Shown here piece by piece: positions 6,543-13,701 of a stretch of 13,740 bases of DNA (its first letter is position 1; each line of letters begins with the position of its first letter). Where the stretch lies: the NCBI GenBank assembly GCA_946221825.1, contig CAMINA010000022.1, forward strand, positions 1 to 13,740, written 5' to 3'. Made by a program: the position numbers and the translations under genes. The notes under the pieces are model-generated. The model was not told where the DNA came from. It ran no database searches and saw only the letters and a program-made list of their open reading frames with translations. The DNA comes from an uncultured Nesterenkonia sp. (GTDB lineage Bacteria > Actinomycetota > Actinomycetes > Actinomycetales > Micrococcaceae).

Positions 6543-9241
6543 CAGCCGCGGTCCCTCACGGAGGCGACCAGGCCGTTCAGCGCATCTGTGATCTTGGAGG
6601 GATCCTGACCGCCGCCCTGGGCGATGTCCGGCTTGCCGCCGCCGCCCCCGCCCAGCACGCCGCAGGCTTCCTTGACCAGATCACCGGCGGATACGCCCTC
6701 AGCTCGGGCCTCTTCGGTCGTGGCCACCACGATCAGCGGACGTCCCTTGGACTCCGCCGCCACTGCCACCACAGCGGGCCGGGAGCCGAAGCGCCCCCGC
6801 AGGTCCAGCGCCAGGTTCCGCACGTCATCGGCCCCGGTGACGGTTCCGGCGTTGTGGGCCAGTACATCGACGCCGGCGGCATCGACAGCCTGGTTCATCA
6901 GTTCACCGGCCTGGGCCCGCAGCTGTTCAGCGCGCAGACGCTCCAGCTCACGTTCGGTCTCTTTGAGCTTGGCGAGAGTCGAGGAGATGCGGTCGGGCAC
7001 CTGGTCGGCGGGGACCTTGAGCATCTCGGTGAGCTGGTTGACCAGGGTGCGCTCAGCGGCGAAATGCTGGAAGGCGTCCATGCCCACCAGCGCCTCGACC
7101 CGTCGGTTGCCCGAGCCCACTGATGCTTCGGAGAGCAGCGCCAGGGTGCCGATCTCTGAGGTGGAGGCGACATGGGTGCCGCCGCAGAGCTCACGGGACC
7201 ACGGTCCGTTCATCTCGACCACACGGACCTCGTCGCCGTACTTTTCGCCGAAGAGCATCATGGCTCCGAGCTTCTTGGCCTCTTCCAGGTCCATCACCTG
7301 GGTGTTGACCTCATAGTTGTCGCGGATGGCGAGATTCGAGATCTCCTCCAGCTCCTGGCGGGCGCTCTCACTCATCGCCGCGTCGGCTGAGAAGTCGAAG
7401 CGCAGATAACCCTCCTTGTTGAAGGAGCCCGTCTGAACTGCCTCAGGGCCGAGCACATCGTGCAGCGCGGCGTGGATGATGTGGGTCGCCGAGTGTGCCT
7501 TCTGAGCATCCAGGCGGCGCCGCAGGTCGATGGCCCCGAGAGCCTCTGCCCCTGCAGGGACCTCCCCGGAGATCACGCGCGCACGGTGGACGGAGAGACC
7601 CTTGATGGGGGACTGGACGTCGGTGACCTCGATCTCGAATCCGTCACCGGTGATCCGACCCGTGTCCGGGGCCTGGCCGCCGGCTTCGGCGTAGAACGGC
7701 GTCGCGTCGAGGATGAGCTCGACCTCCTCGCCGGCTGCGGCGCGGTCCCGGCTTTCGCCGTCGACCACGAGCCCCCGGATCCGGGACTCTGTGGTGTGTT
7801 CGGTGTAGCCGGTGAAATGTGTCGGAGTGTCCGCCAGCAGCTGGCGATAGACCTCCGTGTCGGCGTGGCCCGACTTCTTGCCCTTGGCGTCGGCTCGAGC
7901 GCGCTCACGCTGTTCGCTCATCAGCTCACGGAAGCGGCTCTCGTCCACCGAGACACCGGCCTCGGCCGCCATCTCAAGGGTCAGGTCGATGGGGAAGCCG
8001 TAGGTGTCGTGCAGCGCGAACGCGTCGGCGCCCTTCAGCGGGGCGCCGGTGGACTTGGCGGCAGACACCGCAGACTCCAGACGTTCGGTGCCGGCGGCGA
8101 TGGTGCGCAGGAACGCCTGCTCCTCACGCTCGGCCACCTGAGCGATGGTGGAGAACTTGGTCTCAACCTCGGGGTAGACGCCCTTCATGGCGTCGCGGGA
8201 GACAGCGATCAGATCGGAGAAGACCGGCTTCTCCACGCCCATCAGGCGCATGCCGAGGATGACCCGGCGGATGAGCCGGCGCAGGATGTAGCCGCCGCCC
8301 TCATTGCCGGGGCGCACGCCGTCAGAGATCAGCATGAGTGCGCTGCGGGTGTGGTCAGCGATCATGCGCAGGCGGACGTCCGTCGTGTGGTTGGGACCCT
8401 CCGGATCCTCCGTGGAGGTGTAGGTGACGCCTGCCAGCTCCTGGGCACGGTCGAGGACTGGCCGGACCTGATCGGTCTCGTACATGTTCTCCACACCCTG
8501 GAGGATCATCGCCAGACGCTCCAGGCCCAGGCCCGTGTCGATGTTCTGCTTCTCCAGCGGACCGGCGATCTCGAACTCAGACTTCGACTGCACCGAGGAG
8601 AGGCGGTACTGCATGAAGACCAGGTTCCAGATCTCCACGTAGCGGTCCTCATCGGCGGCAGGGCCGCCTTCGGCGCCGTAGGCCGGTCCGCGGTCGTAGT
8701 AGATCTCGGAGCATGGGCCGCCGGGGCCGGGCTGTCCGGTGTTCCAGAAGTTATCCTCCGGGCCGAAGCGCTGGATACGGTTCTCCGGAACCCCGACAGT
8801 GTCGCGCCAGATGCCGAAGGCCTCGTCGTCGTCCTGGTAGACGGTGACCCACAGTCGTGCCGGATCCAGCCCGAAGCCGCGCAGTCCGGTCTCCGGATCG
8901 CCCTCGACGGGACTGGTCAGCAGCTCCCACGCCATGGGGATCACGCCGGCCTTGAAGTAGTCGCCGAAGCTGAAGTTGCCACACATCTGGAAGAAGGTGC
9001 CGTGGCGGGCTGTCTTGCCCACCTCCTCGATGTCCTCGGTGCGGATGCACTTCTGGACAGAGACGGCACGGTCATACGGCGCTGTCTCCGTACCCGTGAA
9101 ATAGGGGATGAAGGGCACCATCCCGGCGATGGTGAACAGCAGAGAAGGGTCGGGGGAGACCAGTGAGGCAGAGGGCACCTTGGTGTGGCCCTTGGCCACG
9201 AAATAGTCGTACCAGGTGCTCGCGATGTCCTCAGACTTCAT
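6542..9241 (-). CDS. alaS: Alanine--tRNA ligase
   Basis: Charges tRNA-Ala with alanine in the cytoplasm and clears Ser- and Gly-mischarged tRNA. The 899 residues are full length. The N-terminal class II catalytic core includes FFQMCGNFSFGDYFK (83-97) and PGGPCSEIYYDRG (173-185). The tRNA-recognition helices include GGGYILRRLIRR (315-326). The editing domain has both zinc-ligand motifs, HSATH (583-587) and CGGTH (686-690). A heptad-like Leu/Glu/Arg segment follows, and then the C-terminal DHHA1/C-Ala domain with a Gly6 run and KPDIAQGGGQ near residues 864-880. The start is the usual MKSEDIASTW-type beginning; a GGAAGAAGGG lies 12 bases upstream of the ATG. It overlaps ruvX by one base downstream and sits 117 bases after rpsD. 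No alaS promoter is convincing, so it may be transcribed partly by read-through from rpsD. Confidence 0.98.
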   Translation of the reverse strand: MKSEDIASTWYDYFVAKGHTKVPSASLVSPDPSLLFTIAGMVPFIPYFTGTETAPYDRAVSVQKCIRTEDIEEVGKTARHGTFFQMCGNFSFGDYFKAGVIPMAWELLTSPVEGDPETGLRGFGLDPARLWVTVYQDDDEAFGIWRDTVGVPENRIQRFGPEDNFWNTGQPGPGGPCSEIYYDRGPAYGAEGGPAADEDRYVEIWNLVFMQYRLSSVQSKSEFEIAGPLEKQNIDTGLGLERLAMILQGVENMYETDQVRPVLDRAQELAGVTYTSTEDPEGPNHTTDVRLRMIADHTRSALMLISDGVRPGNEGGGYILRRLIRRVILGMRLMGVEKPVFSDLIAVSRDAMKGVYPEVETKFSTIAQVAEREEQAFLRTIAAGTERLESAVSAAKSTGAPLKGADAFALHDTYGFPIDLTLEMAAEAGVSVDESRFRELMSEQRERARADAKGKKSGHADTEVYRQLLADTPTHFTGYTEHTTESRIRGLVVDGESRDRAAAGEEVELILDATPFYAEAGGQAPDTGRITGDGFEIEVTDVQSPIKGLSVHRARVISGEVPAGAEALGAIDLRRRLDAQKAHSATHIIHAALHDVLGPEAVQTGSFNKEGYLRFDFSADAAMSESARQELEEISNLAIRDNYEVNTQVMDLEEAKKLGAMMLFGEKYGDEVRVVEMNGPWSRELCGGTHVASTSEIGTLALLSEASVGSGNRRVEALVGMDAFQHFAAERTLVNQLTEMLKVPADQVPDRISSTLAKLKETERELERLRAEQLRAQAGELMNQAVDAAGVDVLAHNAGTVTGADDVRNLALDLRGRFGSRPAVVAVAAESKGRPLIVVATTEEARAEGVSAGDLVKEACGVLGGGGGGKPDIAQGGGQDPSKITDALNGLVASVRDRG

Positions 9242-9298
9242 GATGGGGGATGACCCTTCTTCCGCTGTGGGTGATGACTGGACAATCTTAGTGGATAC

Positions 9299-9342
9299 AG
9301 CGAAGCCCGCCGCATCCCGATGAGGACGTGACGGGCTTCGCT
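9299..9342 (-). terminator. Hairpin between rpsD and alaS, possible terminator or attenuator
   Basis: A perfect 11-bp inverted repeat (AGCGAAGCCCG at 9299-9309, its complement at 9332-9342) encloses a 22-base loop that can pair partly within itself. It starts 16 bases beyond the rpsD stop in the direction of transcription. No T-run follows on the minus strand, so it is not a classic intrinsic terminator. It could be a U-less actinobacterial terminator, or a structure that stabilises the rpsD 3' end while allowing read-through into alaS. Confidence 0.5.
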
Positions 9343-9358
9343 CAGCGCGCTGAAGGGA

Positions 9359-9991
9359 TCAGCGTGCGTAGTACTCGACCACGAGCTGCTCTTCGCAGGT
9401 CACGGGGACCTCAGCGCGCTCGGGCTTGCGGCTCAGGGTGGCCTGCAGCTTGTCGATCTCCACGGACAGGTAGCCGGGCACTGCGGGCAGCACATCCTGG
9501 TGGGCGCCGGAAGCTGCGACCTGGAAGGGCTCAAACTTCTCGGAGCGCTCGTGGACCTGGATGACCTGGCCGGGCTTCACGCGGTAGGACGGACGGTCCA
9601 CGCGCTTGCCGTTGACAGTGATGTGGCGGTGGACCACGAACTGACGGGCCTGGGCGATGGTCCGAGCGAAGCCGGAGCGCAGGACCAGGGCGTCGAGACG
9701 GGACTCGAGCAGCTCGATGAGGTTCTCACCGGTCAGACCCTCGGACTGGCGCTTGGCCTCTTCGTAGTAGCGGTTCATCTGCGACTCACGGATGCCGTAC
9801 TGGGCGCGGAGGCGCTGCTTCTCGCGCAGACGCACTGCGTAGTCGGAGTCGGTCTTGCGGCGGGTACGGCCGTGCTGGCCGGGGCCGTAGGGGCGGCGCT
9901 CCAGGTACTTCTGAGCCTTGGGGGTCAGCGCAACGCCGAGGGCGCGGCTGGCCTTCACGGTGCGGCGACCGCGCAGGGGAGTGGTGGGCAT
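9359..9991 (-). CDS. rpsD: 30S ribosomal protein S4
   Basis: Primary 16S rRNA-binding protein that nucleates assembly of the small-subunit body, and often a translational repressor of its own mRNA. The 210 residues are of normal length. Diagnostic parts: SRALGVALTPKAQKYLERRP at 15-34, YGPGQHGR (35-42), the S4 RNA-binding domain from about 97 (SRLDALVLRSGFARTIAQAR; then VNGKRVDRPSYRVKPGQ), and a C-terminal region ending VVEYYAR. The N-terminus lacks the zinc-binding CxxC residues, so this is the C-minus, zinc-independent form. The ATG is preceded 6 bases upstream by GAAAGG, a good ribosome site. It stands apart from the alpha operon (no rpsK or rpoA nearby), as in many bacteria of this group. 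A leader of about 150 bases precedes it. Confidence 0.98.
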   Translation of the reverse strand: MPTTPLRGRRTVKASRALGVALTPKAQKYLERRPYGPGQHGRTRRKTDSDYAVRLREKQRLRAQYGIRESQMNRYYEEAKRQSEGLTGENLIELLESRLDALVLRSGFARTIAQARQFVVHRHITVNGKRVDRPSYRVKPGQVIQVHERSEKFEPFQVAASGAHQDVLPAVPGYLSVEIDKLQATLSRKPERAEVPVTCEEQLVVEYYAR

Positions 9992-10154
9992 AGTGTGCCT
10001 TTCGTATCAGTCGGCATCGTGGTTTATCGCAGCTGCGCGGCACAAAGGAAGCACAGCTGCGTCCTGGCCTCCGAATCACACAGGGAGAGCTCGAGCTGCC
10101 GAGTGCTCGATGACTACGACAGAAGACATACTTCTGCCTGCCAGACAGCAGACA
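9992..10154 (-). promoter_or_regulatory. Long, palindrome-rich 5' leader of rpsD
   Basis: If the promoter proposed at 10155-10183 is right, the rpsD mRNA carries about 150 untranslated bases. They contain several self-complementary pieces: CAGAAG/CTTCTG with a 5-base loop (10120-10136), AGCTCGAGCT (10088-10097), CGCAGCTGCG (10028-10037) with a near copy at 10052-10061. S4 is autoregulated through structured leaders in other bacteria, so this is a candidate autoregulatory site; I recognise no described leader family. Confidence 0.35.
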
Positions 10155-10183
10155 ACTCTATCAGATTGCGGCGGCGAGGTCAG
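10155..10183 (-). promoter_or_regulatory. rpsD: Candidate rpsD promoter
   Basis: On the minus strand CTGACC (10183-10178) and TAGAGT (10160-10155) each match four of six bases of the -35 and -10 consensus, with an ideal 17-bp spacer. The -35 box lies on the stop codon of the DUF4191 gene. It would give rpsD its own transcript starting near 10148. This is pattern evidence only. Confidence 0.4.
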
Positions 10184-10986
10184 CCGCGCAGAGCCTTGCG
10201 ATCAGGACGCACACGATAGGGGTCCACACCCTTCGGAATCGGGGGCTTGGTGTTGGACAGTGCCCCGATGCGCTTCTCGACAGCATTGACCTCGTGCTTG
10301 GTCAGCGTCTTCGGCAGCTTCTTGATCGTCTTGGTCAGCTTGGACAGCGGGACCTGTTCGTCACCGCGTCCGCACTGGATCACGTGTACCGGCACGTTGG
10401 GCAGGTAGCGGGAGAAGCGGCGCCGTTCCTTCTCGATCATCTTGTTGACCCGGCCCGCCGGGCCCTCGGAGACCAGGATGAGCCCGGGTCTGCCGACCAC
10501 GCGGAACACGGCGTCCTGAGTCTTCGGGCTCATCGCCACCGGGTCCTCAGTGACGATCCAGCCCCGGCGCAGCGTGCCCAAGGCAGCGGCAGAAGCGCCC
10601 GGGCGTCCCTCGATCCGAGCGAAGGCCGCCTTCTCAGCGCGTCGGTTCATCACGATCATCGCGGCCAGCAGTCCGAAGGGCACACCGATCAGCAGGCCGG
10701 TGACCCAGTGGAAGGGCAGCAGCACGCTGAAGAGCACAAAGCTGACGGCCAGGGTGACGAGGAAGGCCAGAGCCATCCACCAGGCGATGTTCGGGTCGAA
10801 CTCCCGGGTCATGCTGAAGACCTGCTTCAGCCGGGCGAAGAAGCCTTCGCCCTTGTTCTTCTTGTCCTTGCGACGAGACTTGCGGGCCTTCTTCTCAGCG
10901 GCCTGCTGGGCCCTGAGCTTCTTCAGCTGGGCCTTCGCCTCGGCTTTGGAGGTGACCTGGGGAGTGGAGGATGAACCGGTTGCCAT
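10180..10986 (-). CDS. DUF4191 family membrane protein
   Basis: Conserved actinobacterial protein of unknown function, commonly found beside lipA/lipB. The 268 residues show a strongly basic, Lys/Arg/Ala-rich N-terminus (about 12-45) likely to face the cytoplasm, then two adjacent membrane helices (about 68-90 and 94-113: IAWWMALAFLVTLAVSFVLF and the following GLLIGVPFGLLAAMIVM). A soluble domain follows with VGRPGLILVSEGPAGRV and a Lys-rich segment LTKTIKKLPKTLTKHEVNA. No catalytic motif is evident. The start ATG has GGAG five bases upstream and sits 20 bases past the lipA stop, so it is probably part of a lipB-lipA-DUF4191 operon. A role linked to lipoate or membrane-bound enzyme complexes is only a guess from neighbourhood. 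Confidence 0.88.
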   Translation of the reverse strand: MATGSSSTPQVTSKAEAKAQLKKLRAQQAAEKKARKSRRKDKKNKGEGFFARLKQVFSMTREFDPNIAWWMALAFLVTLAVSFVLFSVLLPFHWVTGLLIGVPFGLLAAMIVMNRRAEKAAFARIEGRPGASAAALGTLRRGWIVTEDPVAMSPKTQDAVFRVVGRPGLILVSEGPAGRVNKMIEKERRRFSRYLPNVPVHVIQCGRGDEQVPLSKLTKTIKKLPKTLTKHEVNAVEKRIGALSNTKPPIPKGVDPYRVRPDRKALRG

Positions 10987-11006
10987 AATGGCTCCAGTCT
11001 AGCGCA

Positions 11007-12071
11007 TCAGTGCCCTGCGGCGACCAGCGTAGCGGCCTCCTGACGGGTCTGCCCGGAGGGTTCGATGTGCGAGAGCTCCGCCGGGATCTCCCAGCCCTTC
11101 TTCTGCATGGCCTTGGCCCACAGCGAGCCGGCCCGGTAGGAAGAACGCACCAGCGGGCCGGACATGACGCCGAGGAAACCGATCTCTTCGGCCTCCTGCT
11201 GGACGTCGAGGAACTCCTGGGGCTTGACCCAGCGGTCCACCGGGAGGTGGCGGGGAGTCGGGCGCAGGTACTGGGTGATGGTCAGCAGGTCGCAGCCGGC
11301 GTCGTGGAGGTCCTGCAGGGCCTCCGAGACCTCTTCCCGAGTCTCGCCCATGCCCAGGATGAGATTGGACTTGGTGATCATGCCGTGGCTGCGGCCCTGG
11401 GTGAGCACGTCGAGGGAGCGCTCGTAGCGGAAGGCCGGGCGGATGCGCCGGAAGATGCGCGGAACGGTCTCCACGTTGTGGGCGAAGACCTCGGGCTTGG
11501 CCTCGCAGATGCCGGCGATGTTCTCCTCCTTGCCGGAGAAGTCGGGGATCAGGATCTCGACGCCGGTGCCGGGGTTGAGCTCGTGGATCTTGCGGATGGT
11601 CTCGGCGTAGAGCCAGACGCCTTCGTCGTCGAGGTCGTCGCGGGCCACGCCGGTGACTGTGGCGTAGCGCAGCTGCATCTCCGCCACCGACTGCGCCACC
11701 TGCAGCGGTTCGGACTCATCCAGCGCCGCCGGACGGCCGGTGTCGATCTCGCAGAAGTCGCAGCGCCTGGTGCAGGCGGATCCACCGATGAGGAAGGTGG
11801 CTTCGCGGTCCTCCCAGCACTCATAGATATTGGGGCAGCCTGCTTCTTCACAGACTGTGTGCAGGCCCTTCTGGCCCACACGCTTCTTCATCTCCACGAA
11901 CTCCGGCCCCATCTTGACCTTGGAGCGCATCCACTCGGGTTTGCGTTCCACGGGAACCGCAGCGTTCTTCGCCTCGACGCGCAGCATGCGGCGCCCTTCC
12001 GGGGCCACAGTGGAGCTGGCGGCGCTGCCTGTGCCGCATCCTCCGGCGGGACGGACTGCCTGTTCGGTCAC
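11007..12071 (-). CDS. lipA: Lipoyl synthase (radical SAM)
   Basis: Inserts two sulfur atoms into the protein-bound octanoyl group made by LipB, giving the lipoyl cofactor of pyruvate and 2-oxoglutarate dehydrogenases and the glycine cleavage system. The 354 residues carry the auxiliary [4Fe-4S] motif CEEAGCPNIYEC (Cys74, 79, 85), the radical-SAM CTRRCDFC (Cys100, 104, 107), and the C-terminal RSSYRA (309-314), whose Ser is the unusual auxiliary-cluster ligand. The central VTGVARDDLDDEG and HNVETVPRI are family landmarks. The start is a GTG inside the last codons of lipB (GTGA, 4-base overlap) with AAGGAAGG nine bases upstream. This gives about 20 extra residues before the usual PEGRRMLRVEAKN beginning; an in-frame GTG at 12008 is an alternative but lacks a ribosome site. 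All catalytic residues are intact. Confidence 0.97.
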   Translation of the reverse strand: MTEQAVRPAGGCGTGSAASSTVAPEGRRMLRVEAKNAAVPVERKPEWMRSKVKMGPEFVEMKKRVGQKGLHTVCEEAGCPNIYECWEDREATFLIGGSACTRRCDFCEIDTGRPAALDESEPLQVAQSVAEMQLRYATVTGVARDDLDDEGVWLYAETIRKIHELNPGTGVEILIPDFSGKEENIAGICEAKPEVFAHNVETVPRIFRRIRPAFRYERSLDVLTQGRSHGMITKSNLILGMGETREEVSEALQDLHDAGCDLLTITQYLRPTPRHLPVDRWVKPQEFLDVQQEAEEIGFLGVMSGPLVRSSYRAGSLWAKAMQKKGWEIPAELSHIEPSGQTRQEAATLVAAGH

Positions 12072-12799
12072 TGGGGGACACCTTCCTTCGGCTGTGCGAT
12101 GGAGCAGGCGCTGACCACCGGCTCCTCATCGTCGGACTGGGACGTCCGCTGGCCTGCACCGATGTAATGGGGCAGGGCTGATTTCAATTCTTCGGCGATG
12201 CGTTCGACGACGTCGGCCGGACGGACGGTTCGTCCGAGTTCCCGGCTGATCGTGGTGGTGTCGGCATCGCTGATCCCGCAGGGGATGATGTTCTCGAACG
12301 GGTCCAGCGAGTTGGAACAGTTCAGAGCAAAACCGTGCAGCGTCACCGACTGGTGCACGCGGATGCCCACTGCAGCGATCTTGCGATCCCGCGGTCCGTC
12401 GGTGAGCCAGACCCCGGAGCGGCCCTCGACCCGCTGGCCCTGGATCCCGTAGTCCTCGGCCAGGACCTTCATGATGGCCCCTTCCAGAGTGCACACATAG
12501 TCCTTGACCAGGGACCGATCGCGCAGCTGCAGGATGGGGTAGCCCACGAGCTGCCCCTGGCCGTGCCAGGTGATCTTCCCGCCGCGGTCCACGTCGATGA
12601 CGGGTGTGCCGTCCTTGGGGCGGTCTGCCTCTTCGGTGCGCTTGCCCGCGGTGTAGGCGTCGGAGTGCTCCAGCAGCAGCACAGTGGAGGGGGAAGCACC
12701 TTCTCGGACGCTGTCGTGAAGCTGACGCTGCAGCTCGAGTGCCTCGGTGTAGTCGACCAGATCGGGGTCGAAGCCGAGATGGCGGAATTCGAGGTCCAT
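12068..12799 (-). CDS. lipB: Lipoyl(octanoyl) transferase
   Basis: Moves the octanoyl group from acyl-carrier protein to a lysine of lipoyl-dependent enzymes, the first step of lipoate synthesis; LipA then adds sulfur. The 243 residues show DRGGKITWHGQGQLVGYPIL (71-90), the RKIAAVGIRV segment with catalytic Lys140, TLHGFALNC (153-161), and IIPCGISDAD with catalytic Cys174, matching the Lys/Cys dyad of Mycobacterium LipB. The last ~30 residues, acidic and Ser-rich, extend past the usual end. ATG 12799 gives the standard MDLEFRHLGF start. No well-spaced ribosome site precedes it (AGGGGG sits one base away), and a TAGGCT -10-like box lies exactly 7 bases upstream, so the mRNA may be leaderless. 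It is the first gene of lipB-lipA(-DUF4191). Confidence 0.97.
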   Translation of the reverse strand: MDLEFRHLGFDPDLVDYTEALELQRQLHDSVREGASPSTVLLLEHSDAYTAGKRTEEADRPKDGTPVIDVDRGGKITWHGQGQLVGYPILQLRDRSLVKDYVCTLEGAIMKVLAEDYGIQGQRVEGRSGVWLTDGPRDRKIAAVGIRVHQSVTLHGFALNCSNSLDPFENIIPCGISDADTTTISRELGRTVRPADVVERIAEELKSALPHYIGAGQRTSQSDDEEPVVSACSIAQPKEGVPQ

Positions 12800-12806
12800 G
12801 CCCCCT

Positions 12807-12812
12807 AGCCTA
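12807..12812 (-). promoter_or_regulatory. lipB: Possible leaderless -10 box of lipB
   Basis: TAGGCT (minus strand) fits the loose TAnnnT actinobacterial -10 and lies 7 bases before the lipB ATG, which would place the transcript start on the start codon. The same hexamer recurs at 12822-12827 (15 bases apart, same orientation), so the pair could instead be a regulator site. No good -35 is visible. Confidence 0.3.
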
Positions 12813-12868
12813 AACCTTCAGAGCCTAGAGATGTGACCGGCCCGGTGCAATGGGAGAACCGCCGTGCC

Positions 12869-12906
12869 TGTGGACAACAGCGGCACAGCGCGAGCCCTGT
12901 GGAGAA
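12869..12906 (+). repeat. Two DnaA-box-like direct repeats upstream of the kinase gene
   Basis: TGTGGACAA at 12869-12877 is the reverse complement of TTGTCCACA, the DnaA-box form favoured in high-GC actinobacteria. A one-mismatch copy, TGTGGAGAA, lies at 12898-12906, 29 bases on. Both are embedded in a looser repeat (CCTGTGGA...CAGCGGC). They sit in the 146-base lipB/kinase divergent region. DnaA binding is inference; two boxes do not make an origin. Confidence 0.3.
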
Positions 12907-12945
12907 GCTCAGCGGCGGCGTCGGAACTGGGGCAGTGTGGGAGTC

Positions 12946-13701
12946 ATGCAGAGCAATGTCGTGCACAGCAGAGATCAGACGCATCGGCCTCCGACTGTCC
13001 CGGGGTTCTCAGTGCAGCGGCTGCTGGGCATCGGCGGCGCCGCGACGGTGTGGCTGATCAGACGGGAGGGCCAGGCCCCGCCTCAGATGCGCGGCCTGCC
13101 TGAAGAGATCGCGCTGAAGCTGCCCCACGGCGGACCCGACTCTCACCCGAGGCCAGCGACGCACGCCGAGACCGCAGACATCCGGGCTGAGCTGCAGGCC
13201 ATGGAACCGTTGCGACACCCCCACATCGTGCGGGCCTACGGAGCAGTGCGGACCTCGCGGGGTACGGGTCTGCTGCTGGAAGCCTACACAGGCGGGTCAC
13301 TGAGCGCCCTGATCGCCGCAGAGGGCCGCATCAGCCCGGGTGCGTTGGTGACTGTGCTGAGTCCCGTCGCTGAGGCCACGGCTCACCTGCACAGCCTGGG
13401 CGCTGTGCACGGTGACATCTCAGCAGGCAACATACTGCTGGCGCCGGACGGACGTCCAGCCCTGGCAGATCTCGGGGAGGCCCAGCTGCTCGGAACCTCG
13501 CTCAGCGAACGAGGAACCCCTGGCTTCATGGCGCCGGAGCGCGAAGACCTGATGCGACGGCATCGGATGCGTGGTCAGCAGGAGGCACGCAGCCTCTCTC
13601 GCAGATTGGCGAATGATCTCGCTTCAGAAACTGATGTGTATTCCTTGGCTGCTGTCTGTTGGTTCGCCCTCACCGGCGAAAGCCCGAGTAGTGCCCCATA
13701 G
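12946..13701 (+). CDS. Serine/threonine protein kinase-like protein, probably truncated by an IS
   Basis: Cytoplasmic kinase-fold protein of 251 residues as it stands. Seen in order: glycine loop GIGGAATVW (28-36), ATP-binding Lys58 in EIALKL, RHPHIVRAYG (90-99), catalytic loop HGDISAGNILL (155-165; Asp157 and Asn162 kept, Arg of HRD replaced by Gly), DLG at 175-177 in place of DFG, APE (196-198), and subdomain IX SETDVYSLAAVCWFALTGE (228-246). The frame then meets TAG a few codons later, without subdomains X-XI or any C-terminal extension. The stop lies inside sequence resembling an IS256-type terminus, so the natural 3' end is probably displaced or lost. ATG 12946 places the glycine loop at a normal distance; GGGAG is only two bases upstream, so an in-frame GTG at 12937 is an alternative. 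Divergent from lipB. Substrate unknown; non-RD kinases of this kind may be weakly active or regulated differently. Confidence 0.8.
   Translation: MQSNVVHSRDQTHRPPTVPGFSVQRLLGIGGAATVWLIRREGQAPPQMRGLPEEIALKLPHGGPDSHPRPATHAETADIRAELQAMEPLRHPHIVRAYGAVRTSRGTGLLLEAYTGGSLSALIAAEGRISPGALVTVLSPVAEATAHLHSLGAVHGDISAGNILLAPDGRPALADLGEAQLLGTSLSERGTPGFMAPEREDLMRRHRMRGQQEARSLSRRLANDLASETDVYSLAAVCWFALTGESPSSAP

Noticed and set aside
5664..6608. Plus-strand open frame of 314 codons over the AbiEi-like gene and ruvX
   Set aside because: The minus-strand ruvX frame is certain and the AbiEi-like frame has family motifs; the plus frame has neither.
7460..9166. Long open frame (568 codons) on the plus strand, antisense to alaS
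   Set aside because: Shadow of the full-length alaS gene; no recognisable motif and no ribosome site.
9242..9298. Promoter for alaS (TAAGAT at 9285-9290, minus strand)
   Set aside because: The -10-like hexamer has no acceptable -35 at 16-19 bp, so it is not listed as a feature.
11010..12167. Plus-strand open frame of 385 codons over lipA
   Set aside because: Antisense to lipA, whose cysteine motifs are all intact; the product is repetitive Leu/Gly/Asp/Val without motif.
12850..12945. Upstream ATG (12850) as the kinase start
   Set aside because: The added 32 residues are Arg/Cys-rich and unlike a kinase N-terminus, and they run through the presumed promoter region and the DnaA-like repeats. 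The ATG at 12946 is more natural.
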